Below the pieces are notes generated by a model. It ran no database searches and was not told where the DNA came from. It saw only the letters and a list, made by a program, of their open reading frames with translations. A stretch of 29,308 nt of DNA from Oscillospiraceae bacterium (lineage in GTDB: Bacteria > Bacillota > Clostridia > UMGS1883), in the NCBI GenBank assembly GCA_022508735.1, contig JAFLUQ010000009.1, forward strand, positions 1-29,308, read 5' to 3'. The position numbers were made by a program, and so were the translations under genes. Below, piece after piece: positions 22,921 to 29,308 of this stretch. How positions within the stretch are numbered: position 1 is the first letter of the stretch; each line of letters starts with the position of its first letter.

Positions 22921-22974
22921 TATTCAAGGACTGACTGTTTCAGATAAAATTTACTTTATGGAGTTAACAGAGCT

Positions 22975-23703
22975 ATGAACGAGCATCTAATAAAGGATTT
23001 AAAGGAACGCTATAATTTATATGAGGCGGCCGCGTGGATCCGTGGGCATTCTCTGCGCGTGGGAACGCCGGAGCTCCGCGCCGACCTTCTGAAAACGCCG
23101 CCGGATGAACTGACGGAGCCGGAGCTTGCGGAAATTGTTGAGGCCGGCCGTAGTATACAGCTGAAGCTTTACCCCTTTAAAACCGGCACACAGGAGCTTC
23201 CGCGGGTCAAACGGACTATAGGCTTCCTTCGTTCAGTTTCTTTTGAAAGCATGCTTGATGTGGGCAGCGGACGGGGTGTGTTTATACGGCCGTTCATGGA
23301 GGCGTTTCCGTGGGTACGGGTCACCTCGCTGGATCTGCTCGAAAATCGGGTTTCATTTCTGAACGAACTGAGCGCCGGAGGCTTCAGTCAGCTTCACGCG
23401 GAGCAGAAGAACATATGCGACCAACCGTTTCCCGAAAATTCATTTGATGTGGTGACCATGTTAGAGGTGCTGGAGCATATTCCGGAAGTGGATAAAGCAA
23501 TTGCCGCCGCGGTCCGAATGGCTAAAAAATACGTTGTCGTGTCTGTCCCCTCCAGGCCTGACGACAATCCGGAGCACATTCATCTGCTGACAAAGGAAAT
23601 TCTCACTGACCTGTTTAGCCGTGCGGGCTGCTCAAAATTACATTTTGACGGAGTGGACGGCCATCTGTTTTTAGTGGCGGCAACACCCGCGGAAATGAGG
23701 TAA
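22975..23703 (+). CDS. SAM-dependent methyltransferase, possibly Hen1-like, 242 aa
   Basis: A class I methyltransferase: motif I LDVGSGRG (94-101), acidic ribose-binding residue in TSLDLLENR (D120), and FDVVTMLEVLEHIPE (157-171). The EVLEH spacing (E164, E167, H168) and downstream histidines in PEHIHLLTKE (H201, H203) mimic the E-xx-E-H plus H metal site of Hen1, which adds a 2'-O-methyl to RNA 3' ends. The EVLEH string also occurs in many unrelated methyltransferases, so this is suggestive only. The N-terminal 90 residues are helical and unrecognised. The start is ATG 22975, with only a weak GGAG 11 nt ahead. It is the first gene of a three-gene operon with an RNA ligase and an end-healing enzyme, so a methyl mark on repaired RNA is a sensible role. 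Confidence 0.85.
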   Translation: MNEHLIKDLKERYNLYEAAAWIRGHSLRVGTPELRADLLKTPPDELTEPELAEIVEAGRSIQLKLYPFKTGTQELPRVKRTIGFLRSVSFESMLDVGSGRGVFIRPFMEAFPWVRVTSLDLLENRVSFLNELSAGGFSQLHAEQKNICDQPFPENSFDVVTMLEVLEHIPEVDKAIAAAVRMAKKYVVVSVPSRPDDNPEHIHLLTKEILTDLFSRAGCSKLHFDGVDGHLFLVAATPAEMR

Positions 23704-23709
23704 AACACA

Positions 23710-24519
23710 ATGAATTCAGATTATCTGATCAGAAAATATCCCCGAACCCCTCATCTGGAGGGCTCGCGTCTTCAGCCGGGAGACGAGGATCTGAGCCAGG
23801 TGCCCTTTGAGAGCATTGCCGGGCGGCATCTGGTGGTGGAGGAAAAAATAGACGGTGCAAACACAGGCATCTCATTTGACGATGCCGGCAAGCTCCTTCT
23901 GCAAAGCCGAGGCCATTATCTGACCGGCGGCTACAGGGAGCGTCATTACAATCTGATGAAGCAATGGGCGGCTCTGCATAAGGATGTTTTTTATTCCGTG
24001 CTTGGCAGCAGGTACATTATGTACGGCGAATGGATGTATGCCAAGCACACGGTTTATTATGACGCCCTGCCCCATTATTTCATGGAGTTTGATATCTATG
24101 ACCGTGAGACCGGCATCTATCTTGATACGCCTTCGCGCAGAAGGCTGACCTCACAGATGCCGGTATGCTCTGTGCCCGTATTGGCCGAGGGGGCTTTCAC
24201 CTCGAAGGAAAAGCTTCTGTCATATTTAGGTAATTCAAATTACAAGACGGAGCACTCAATTGACAGCCTGCGCGCCTTGGCGGAAAAGGAAGGGCTGGAC
24301 GCCGACCGCATATGCGGGGAAACAGACCCGTCGCCCTTTATGGAGGGACTGTACATCAAGATCGAGGAAAACGGCCGGGTCGAAGAACGGGTCAAGTTTG
24401 TGCGCGCAGGCTTTTCGCAGTGCGCCGGCCAGGCTGAGGGCAATTGGCTGGATAAGCCGATCATTCCCAACGGTTTATGCCGTCCGTTGGAGGACATCTT
24501 TAACGAAAGGCTATGTTAA
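23710..24519 (+). CDS. Rnl2-type RNA ligase, 269 aa
   Basis: An ATP-dependent ligase that joins RNA ends through lysine-AMP. The nucleotidyltransferase motifs occur in order: motif I EKIDGAN (K46 is the adenylated lysine), motif Ia SRGHY (R67), motif III YGEW (E107), motif IIIa FMEFDIYD (124-131), motif IV MEGLYIK (E212) and motif V RVKFVR (K229). At 269 residues it is a minimal ligase core with a short C-terminal extension. It starts 6 nt after the methyltransferase stop and overlaps the next gene by 7 nt (ATGTTAA), so the three products are co-translated. Joined with the HD-Pnk-type enzyme it gives a complete healing-and-sealing pathway for cleaved RNA, such as nicked tRNA. Confidence 0.92.
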   Translation: MNSDYLIRKYPRTPHLEGSRLQPGDEDLSQVPFESIAGRHLVVEEKIDGANTGISFDDAGKLLLQSRGHYLTGGYRERHYNLMKQWAALHKDVFYSVLGSRYIMYGEWMYAKHTVYYDALPHYFMEFDIYDRETGIYLDTPSRRRLTSQMPVCSVPVLAEGAFTSKEKLLSYLGNSNYKTEHSIDSLRALAEKEGLDADRICGETDPSPFMEGLYIKIEENGRVEERVKFVRAGFSQCAGQAEGNWLDKPIIPNGLCRPLEDIFNERLC

Positions 24520-25694
24520 ATGTGAATAGTGCTCTGAAAAAAATTTTGAACACGGTGCCGTCCGCCCCGGACTGGGCCATAGATCGGGCGGCGCTTGAAG
24601 AAACCGCCTTGAGCGTCATGCTTTCGTCAATGAAAAATGTGCAGCAAAACCCCGCCTTTCACGGTGAAGGCGACGTTTTCAGCCACACGATGGCCGTATG
24701 CGGCGCGCTGTCTCAGGCAGAGGAATTCCGCAGTCTGCCCGAGAGACAGCGGCAGGAGGTCTTTTTGGCGGCGCTTCTTCACGACGTGGGTAAGCTTCGC
24801 ACGACGCGGCTGGACAACGGGGAGTGGGTCTCTCCCCGTCATTCAAAGGTCGGCGCACAGATGGCGAGGGACCTTCTGTGGCGGGAGTGCGGCCTTTGCG
24901 GAACGCCTGAAGCGCAGGCCTTTCGTGAAACGGTTTGCAGCCTTATCAGCTATCACTCCGTACCCGTTCATGTTCTCGGTCAGGAGGACGGCGCGCTTCG
25001 TTTAATGAGAATAGCCTCTGAAGGTTTGGCTGCGGGTGATTTTTCTTTGGAGCTGCTCTGCCTTTTATCAGAATCGGACGTGCGGGGGCGGATAGCGCCC
25101 GACACCGAAGAACTGAGCATGCAGGTTCGGCTGTGCGCCCTCATGGCGGAAGAGCTGGGCTGCCTGAAAGGCGTGGGGAACTACGCCTCCGCATACACCC
25201 GCAGGGCCTATCTTTCCGGGAGGAATGTTTTGCCGGATCAGGCGGTCTATGACGATACATGGGGCGAGGTAATATTGATGTGCGGACTTCCCGCCGCCGG
25301 AAAAGACACCTGGATCAGCACTCACTATCCTGATTTGCCTATGATATCACTGGACTATCTGCGAAAAGAGATGCATATGAGGCCTGAGGACAATCCTGCC
25401 CCGGTAGTGCGTGAGGCGGAGGAGCGCGCAAAGGAGCTGCTTCGGAAGAAACAGCCGTTTATCTGGAACGCTACGAGCCTGACCCGCGACCTGCGAGGGC
25501 GGCGGATAAGTCTGTTTGAACGCTATCATGCCGCTGTGCGCATAGTATACCTTGAAACGGACCGGGAAACCCAGCGGCAGAGAAACCGCGGCCGCGCCGC
25601 GACCGTGCCCGAAGCGGTGATCGAGAGGATGCTCTTTTCGCTTGAGCCGCCTATGCCCTGGGAGGCTCAAGAGGTAGACTGGATATGCACTTAA
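24513..25694 (+). CDS. HD-Pnk type RNA/DNA end-healing enzyme, 393 aa
   Basis: Two catalytic domains. The N-terminal HD phosphohydrolase (about 40-215) has LLHDVGK (HD at 90-91) and further histidines at FSHTM (H58), SPRHSKVG (H110) and SYHSVP (H148). The C-terminal P-loop kinase (about 250-393) has GLPAAGKDTW (258-267), SLDYLRKE (D281, R284, matching the DxxR of polynucleotide kinases) and WNATSLTRDLR (318-328). This matches HD-Pnk described from Runella slithyformis, where the HD domain removes 2',3'-cyclic or 3' phosphates and the kinase phosphorylates 5'-OH ends. These are the ends made by ribotoxins and metal-independent RNases. The ATG lies inside the ligase gene's end. A strong terminator follows 41 bp later. 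Confidence 0.92.
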   Translation: MLNVNSALKKILNTVPSAPDWAIDRAALEETALSVMLSSMKNVQQNPAFHGEGDVFSHTMAVCGALSQAEEFRSLPERQRQEVFLAALLHDVGKLRTTRLDNGEWVSPRHSKVGAQMARDLLWRECGLCGTPEAQAFRETVCSLISYHSVPVHVLGQEDGALRLMRIASEGLAAGDFSLELLCLLSESDVRGRIAPDTEELSMQVRLCALMAEELGCLKGVGNYASAYTRRAYLSGRNVLPDQAVYDDTWGEVILMCGLPAAGKDTWISTHYPDLPMISLDYLRKEMHMRPEDNPAPVVREAEERAKELLRKKQPFIWNATSLTRDLRGRRISLFERYHAAVRIVYLETDRETQRQRNRGRAATVPEAVIERMLFSLEPPMPWEAQEVDWICT

Positions 25695-25735
25695 AGGCTG
25701 ACATGAAAAAACACAGCGGTTTTTGGGGCAGCATT

Positions 25736-25770
25736 AAAGGCACAGGAATTCCTGTGCCTTTTTATTTCAT
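25736..25770 (+). terminator. Terminator after the RNA repair operon
   Basis: A perfect 26-bp palindrome (25736-25761, core GGCACAGGAATTCCTGTGCC) followed by TTTATTTCATC. In RNA it forms an 11-bp stem with an AAUU loop. It sits between convergent genes, ends the + strand operon, and may also serve the minus-strand HD gene whose stop is at 25775, though the T tract on that side is short. Confidence 0.93.
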
Positions 25771-25774
25771 CATT

Positions 25775-26365
25775 TTACTCGCTCAGGCTGCCCTTTTTTA
25801 TGTTTTCCTCAATTATATTACAGGCATACTCATAGAGCTTAGGCGAGGAATGGCGTATCCTCTCCATACGCGCATAGACCTGATGGGCCTTTACCCTGCC
25901 GCCGCGCCAGGTGTGGCCATTGGTCAGGTGGTTATTTATGAGGGGCTGGATCCGGTCGATGGCGGCGGCATAGGCCGCGTCGGGCGACTGCGCCTCATCG
26001 AACTCCTCCCAAAGAGCGCGAAGCTCCGTTCCCTGATCGGCCGGCAGCAGGGAGAAAAGCCTATCGGCAGCCTCCCTCTCGCGCTGAGGCTTATCCAGCT
26101 TTGCGGCCTCGTCGTAGCAGAAGGTATCGCCCGCGTAGACCTCCACAAGGTCGTGAACAAGGCACATGCGCACAACGCGGTCAATGTCTATTTTGTCCCT
26201 ATCCTCAGCGTACTCAATGAGCAGCATGGCCATGACCGCCATGTGCCACGAGTGCTCGGCGTCGGTCTCACGGCGGCTGCCGTCAGCCAGCAGGGTCTGC
26301 CGCTGCACATTTTTCATTTTGTCGATCTCAATTAAAAACTTAAGCTGACTTTCCAGTCTGTCCAC
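25775..26365 (-). CDS. HD-domain hydrolase, YfbR/HDDC2-like nucleotidase, 196 aa
   Basis: An HD phosphohydrolase of the 5'-deoxynucleotidase group. Motifs are DAEHSWHMA (35-43), CLVHDLVEVYAGD (68-80, HD 71-72) and AAIDRIQP (the conserved Asp near the C-terminal third). Members remove phosphate from (deoxy)nucleoside monophosphates. The start is uncertain: GTG 26365 lies 2 nt after the aminopeptidase stop, has AAGGGAG with an 8-nt gap, and gives the usual N-terminus (DRLESQLKFLIEIDKM); ATG 26398 also has GAGGA but overlaps the upstream gene by 31 nt. It is last in the tsaD run, so more likely housekeeping than part of the island. Confidence 0.87.
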   Translation of the reverse strand: MDRLESQLKFLIEIDKMKNVQRQTLLADGSRRETDAEHSWHMAVMAMLLIEYAEDRDKIDIDRVVRMCLVHDLVEVYAGDTFCYDEAAKLDKPQREREAADRLFSLLPADQGTELRALWEEFDEAQSPDAAYAAAIDRIQPLINNHLTNGHTWRGGRVKAHQVYARMERIRHSSPKLYEYACNIIEENIKKGSLSE

Positions 26366-26367
26366 GG

Positions 26368-28146
26368 TCAGATCTCCCTTGTGTAATTCTCGAGCCATGC
26401 GTATTCCTCGTCGGTGAGTCTGCCCCTCAGCTTATTGCGGCAAACCTCGTGATAGGCGTTTATCCATGCGCGCTCCTTGCCGGAAAGCAGCAGCGGGTCA
26501 ATTCCGCTGACATCGATCGGGCAGTAGGACAGCAGCTCAAAGCGATAGAACTCGCCGTGCTCCGTCTTAGTAAAGGGAGCGACGATAACGTCATTCTCGG
26601 TGCGTATTCCGTATCTGTTTTCAATATACACGCCCGGCTCCACAGTGCAGTTCATGCCTATCTCAAAGGCGGCGGAGTTAAGGCTCTGGCTAAGATTCTG
26701 CGGGCCCTCGTGCACGTTCAGGCAGAAGCCCACGCCGTGACCTGTGCCGCACTTATAGTCTATTCCCTCGTCCCAGAGGGGGCCGCGGGCCAGAATGTCA
26801 AGGTTTGCGCCGGTGGTGCCCCTCAGGAATTTGGCGGTCATCATGGCGATGCTCGACTTCAGCACCAGAGTGAAGGCGTGGCGTTCCTCGTCGGATATGG
26901 GGCCGAGAACGAGAGTGCGGGTTATGTCAGTTGTTCCGTTAAGGTACTGACCGCCGGAGTCGATGAGCAGCATACCCTCCCTCTCAAGGACGGCGCTGTT
27001 ATCAGGCTCGGGCTTATAGTGCATCATGGCCGCGTTGCCCTTGTAGGCGGCGATAGTATCAAAGCTGGGGCCGAGATTTAACGGCTGCTCGGCGCGCAGC
27101 TCGATAAGCTTCTCGAACACGTCATATTCGGTTATTTTTTTGCCCTCATCAAGGCACTTATATATCCAGTAAAAGCCCTTTGTGAGCGCTACCACATCGT
27201 TTTCGTAGCACTCCATAAGGTTTTTGTTTTCAGTTTCGTTCTTCACGGCCTTGAACGGGTTCACGATGTCGCGGATATTCTTAAGGCTGCACTGCTTTGC
27301 GGCAGCGGTAAGGCCGCTGTTCACGGCGTTAAAGTCAGCGCCGAGAGTACAGTCCTCCCCAAGGGCGGCTATGTCGCCGTATATCGACTCATAGGGGCGA
27401 ATTTCAAAGCCTTCGCCCATGAGCTTATCACTCACCTCTCCGTCAAGAGAGCGCTCATCTATGTACAGCCACGCCTTTTCCGGCCCCACAAGGGCATAGC
27501 TTATGGCGAAGGGGCAGCAGTGGATATCTGCTCCGCGTAGGTTACTGAGCCACATAACCGCGTCAAGCTTGCCCACAACGTAGTGGGTTACGCCGCGCTT
27601 TTTCATCTCATCGCGCACGCGGCCGAGCTTGCTCCGGGCCGTTTCACCAGCGTATTGCACGTCCAGCACAAATGCGGGGCTGTAGGGCAGTGGCGGACGG
27701 TCAAGCCATATTTTTTCAGACAGGTCATGCTCGTTGTTAAGCTCTATCCCCTTTGCGGCAAGGTCCTTTTTCAGCCTATCGGCTCCGCTCTGAGAGAAGA
27801 ACTGCCCGGATATGCCTACCACGTCGCCCTTTTTGAGCTCATCGCAGAGGTACTGGGTATAGGTCTTTACTCCCGGCTCGGCGGCGCGGAACAGCTTTAT
27901 CTCGCTGTTCTCTATTTCGCGGGCCGCCTGAATATAGTAGCGGCCGTCAGTCCACAGGCCGCTTTTTTCCATGGTCACCACCACGGTTCCGGCACTGCCG
28001 AGAAAGCCCGAGAGCCAGTGGCGGAATTTATAGTGATCGGGAGTGTATTCGCTGAGGTGCGGGTCGGTGGTGGGCACTACGTAGGCCGCAAGGCCGAGCT
28101 TTTTCATTTCTCCGCGAAGAAGCTCTATTTTTTCGTTTGTTGTCAT
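26368..28146 (-). CDS. Xaa-Pro aminopeptidase (M24B, long form), 592 aa
   Basis: A cytosolic metallopeptidase removing N-terminal residues before proline. The long form, about 590 residues, has two creatinase-like N-terminal domains (AAYVVPTTDPHLSEY near residue 20; VTHYVVGKLDAVMWL near 185-200) and a C-terminal pita-bread M24 domain. The metal-binding residues are visible in LLIDSGGQYLNGTTDITR (two Asp), GTGHGVGFCLNVHEGP (His), CTVEPGVYIE (Glu) and GIRTENDVIV (Glu). The start is ATG 28146 with AAAGGA 9 nt ahead; the longer frame to 28167 overlaps tsaD. The gap to tsaD is 13 nt. It is a routine gene of the right flank; which pepP paralog it corresponds to is not determined. Confidence 0.95.
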   Translation of the reverse strand: MTTNEKIELLRGEMKKLGLAAYVVPTTDPHLSEYTPDHYKFRHWLSGFLGSAGTVVVTMEKSGLWTDGRYYIQAAREIENSEIKLFRAAEPGVKTYTQYLCDELKKGDVVGISGQFFSQSGADRLKKDLAAKGIELNNEHDLSEKIWLDRPPLPYSPAFVLDVQYAGETARSKLGRVRDEMKKRGVTHYVVGKLDAVMWLSNLRGADIHCCPFAISYALVGPEKAWLYIDERSLDGEVSDKLMGEGFEIRPYESIYGDIAALGEDCTLGADFNAVNSGLTAAAKQCSLKNIRDIVNPFKAVKNETENKNLMECYENDVVALTKGFYWIYKCLDEGKKITEYDVFEKLIELRAEQPLNLGPSFDTIAAYKGNAAMMHYKPEPDNSAVLEREGMLLIDSGGQYLNGTTDITRTLVLGPISDEERHAFTLVLKSSIAMMTAKFLRGTTGANLDILARGPLWDEGIDYKCGTGHGVGFCLNVHEGPQNLSQSLNSAAFEIGMNCTVEPGVYIENRYGIRTENDVIVAPFTKTEHGEFYRFELLSYCPIDVSGIDPLLLSGKERAWINAYHEVCRNKLRGRLTDEEYAWLENYTREI

Positions 28147-28159
28147 ATATATCAATCCT

Positions 28160-29158
28160 TTACACAATTTTTAACTGCGGCTCGGCGTTGAGACTGAGGT
28201 CCGCGCGCATACCGGCCACATAATTCAGATACCCTGCGCAGGATATCATTGCTCCGTTATCGGTGCAAAGCTCCATGGGCGGGCAGTAAAACCGCATACT
28301 ATCAGCCTCTGCCGCATTTTTGAGGGCCGAGCGCAGAGCGGTGTTGGCTGCAACGCCTCCGGCAAGGGCCACGGCGGGGCAGCCCACACTCTTGGCGGCG
28401 GAAACTGTGTTACCCACAAGCACATCCACCACGGCCTGCTGGAAGGAGGCCGCAATATCGGCCTTGTTTATCTCGCCGCCCTTTTGCTCGGCGTTATGAA
28501 CGTAGTTTATGACAGCGGTCTTAAGGCCGCTGAAGCTGAAATCAAAACCGTTATGGGGCCTTGGGAACTGGATTGCCTGAGGGTCGCCTCCCTCAGCAAG
28601 CTTGTTAAGCTTTGGCCCGCCGGGATAGCCGAGGCCCAGCACACGGGCCACCTTATCGAAGGCTTCACCGGCCGCGTCATCGGTGGTGGCTCCCAGAATT
28701 TCAAAATCATGATAGTCCTTAACGTGGAGGATATGGCTGTGGCCGCCGGAGGCCACAAGGCACACAAAGGGCGGCTCAAGCTCTGGGTGGGCTATGTAGT
28801 TGGCGGCAATATGCCCCTGAATGTGGTTCACCGGTACCAGCGGCTTACCAAGCCCGTAGGCCAGCGCCTTGGCCGCAGAAACGCCCACCAACAGCGCCCC
28901 CACAAGCCCGGGATTATAGGTGACGGCCACCGCGTCAAGCTCGGACTTATCTATGCCAGCATCTTTGATTGCGGCGTCGATAACATATATTATCTTGTCT
29001 ATATGCTTGCGCGAGGCTATCTCGGGCACGACTCCGCCGTAAACCTCGTGGAGCGCGATCTGGGAGTAGACCGTATTTGACAGCACCTCCCGCCCGTCAC
29101 GGGTGACGCTGGCGGCGGTCTCGTCGCAGGAGGTTTCTATACCGAGTACCAGGGTCAT
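28160..29158 (-). CDS. tsaD: tRNA N6-threonylcarbamoyltransferase TsaD, 332 aa
   Basis: Transfers the threonylcarbamoyl group to A37 of ANN-decoding tRNAs, in complex with TsaB and TsaE. Features are GIETSCDETAAS (6-17), the iron-binding NHIQGH (H112, H116), CLVASGGHSHI, DDAAGEAFDKVARVLGLGYP, DFSFSGLKTAV, and the C-terminal DNGAMI metal-ligand segment. The length is standard. The start is ATG 29158 with AAAGGAGG 8 nt ahead; the upstream extension to 29191 would include that site. It lies after a rimI-type gene, the common bacterial order. It is a core gene marking the right border outside the island. Confidence 0.98.
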   Translation of the reverse strand: MTLVLGIETSCDETAASVTRDGREVLSNTVYSQIALHEVYGGVVPEIASRKHIDKIIYVIDAAIKDAGIDKSELDAVAVTYNPGLVGALLVGVSAAKALAYGLGKPLVPVNHIQGHIAANYIAHPELEPPFVCLVASGGHSHILHVKDYHDFEILGATTDDAAGEAFDKVARVLGLGYPGGPKLNKLAEGGDPQAIQFPRPHNGFDFSFSGLKTAVINYVHNAEQKGGEINKADIAASFQQAVVDVLVGNTVSAAKSVGCPAVALAGGVAANTALRSALKNAAEADSMRFYCPPMELCTDNGAMISCAGYLNYVAGMRADLSLNAEPQLKIV

Positions 29159-29224
29159 TCGACCCGCCTCCTTTCGCGCATAACACAGCATGAAAGCAAC
29201 ACTATAGCTGCTCGCGCTGTTTCT

Positions 29225-29308
29225 TTATTCATGCCTATTCTCCCCTTCCGCTTTCATAACTATGGCGTTTTCGCCGTTGGAATAGTAATTCTTTCGTGTA
29301 TACACAGG
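29225..29308 (-). CDS. rimI: RimI-like N-acetyltransferase, C-terminal 27 codons only
   Basis: Reading from the right edge, the minus strand encodes PVYTRKNYYSNGENAIVMKA followed by EGENRHE and a TAA at 29225-29227. The R-KNYY-xNGENAIVM pattern is the end of ribosomal-protein-alanine acetyltransferase RimI (GNAT fold), which is commonly next to tsaB and tsaD. The rest lies outside the window. The 66 bases to the tsaD ATG hold its ribosome binding site and nothing else clear. Confidence 0.85.
   Translation of the reverse strand, partial: PVYTRKNYYSNGENAIVMKAEGENRHE

Noticed and set aside
29159..29233. A 24-codon frame between rimI and tsaD (MNKETARAAIVLL...)
   Set aside because: It overlaps the rimI end and the tsaD start, has no ribosome binding site of its own, and resembles no known protein.

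Overview
The window looks like a chromosomal segment of a Gram-positive anaerobe of the class Clostridia, probably a gut Oscillospirales-type organism. This rests on strong AGGAGG-type ribosome binding sites, sigma-A promoters with TTGACA/TATAAT, a GroEL ending in GGGMY, and the rimI-tsaD order. Genus-level placement is inference only. No rRNA, tRNA, CRISPR array, transposase, integrase or phage structural gene was seen.

Layout. A core gene lies at each end: the 3' part of groEL (1-954, + strand) on the left and a minus-strand run rimI(partial)-tsaD-aminopeptidase P-HD nucleotidase (25775-29308) on the right. Between two strong hairpin terminators (985-1042 and 25736-25770) sits an accessory island of about 24.7 kb. 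It appears to hold five transcription units. (A) 1071-1808, one unrecognised helical protein with its own promoter. (B) 1917-6284, a tandem dynamin-like GTPase with an internal zinc ribbon plus two coiled-coil partners. (C) 6512-14136, a tight nine-gene run: a stand-alone EF-Tu domain-2 protein, a SpoT-like alarmone hydrolase, an ADP-ribosylglycohydrolase, an unknown protein, a NadD-like/NADAR fusion, a metallophosphoesterase, a Sel1-repeat protein, a second NadD-like/NADAR fusion and a stand-alone NADAR protein. (D) 14274-21927, an M48 metalloprotease, a degenerate dynamin-like protein, two intact paralogous dynamin-like GTPases and a small two-helix membrane protein; an XRE-like HTH protein (22021-22761) lies just upstream. 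(E) 22975-25694 on the + strand, divergent from the HTH gene: a methyltransferase with a Hen1-like metal pattern, an Rnl2-type RNA ligase and an HD-Pnk-type end-healing enzyme, together an RNA repair operon.

How the parts may work together (inference). The island combines membrane remodelling (four dynamin-like proteins and a membrane-type protease), removal or salvage of NAD-derived modifications (three NADAR domains, one ADP-ribosylglycohydrolase, two nucleotidyltransferase domains), alarmone hydrolysis, and repair of cleaved RNA. No ADP-ribosyltransferase, alarmone synthetase or nuclease toxin is encoded here, so it looks like a damage-reversal or immunity island rather than a toxin-antitoxin locus. 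An 18-bp box, TGTC-N11-GAC(A/G), lies exactly 21 bp upstream of a TATAAT in front of units A, B and C, with a weaker version before D. This ties units that look functionally unrelated into one probable regulon and is the best sequence evidence that the island acts as one system.
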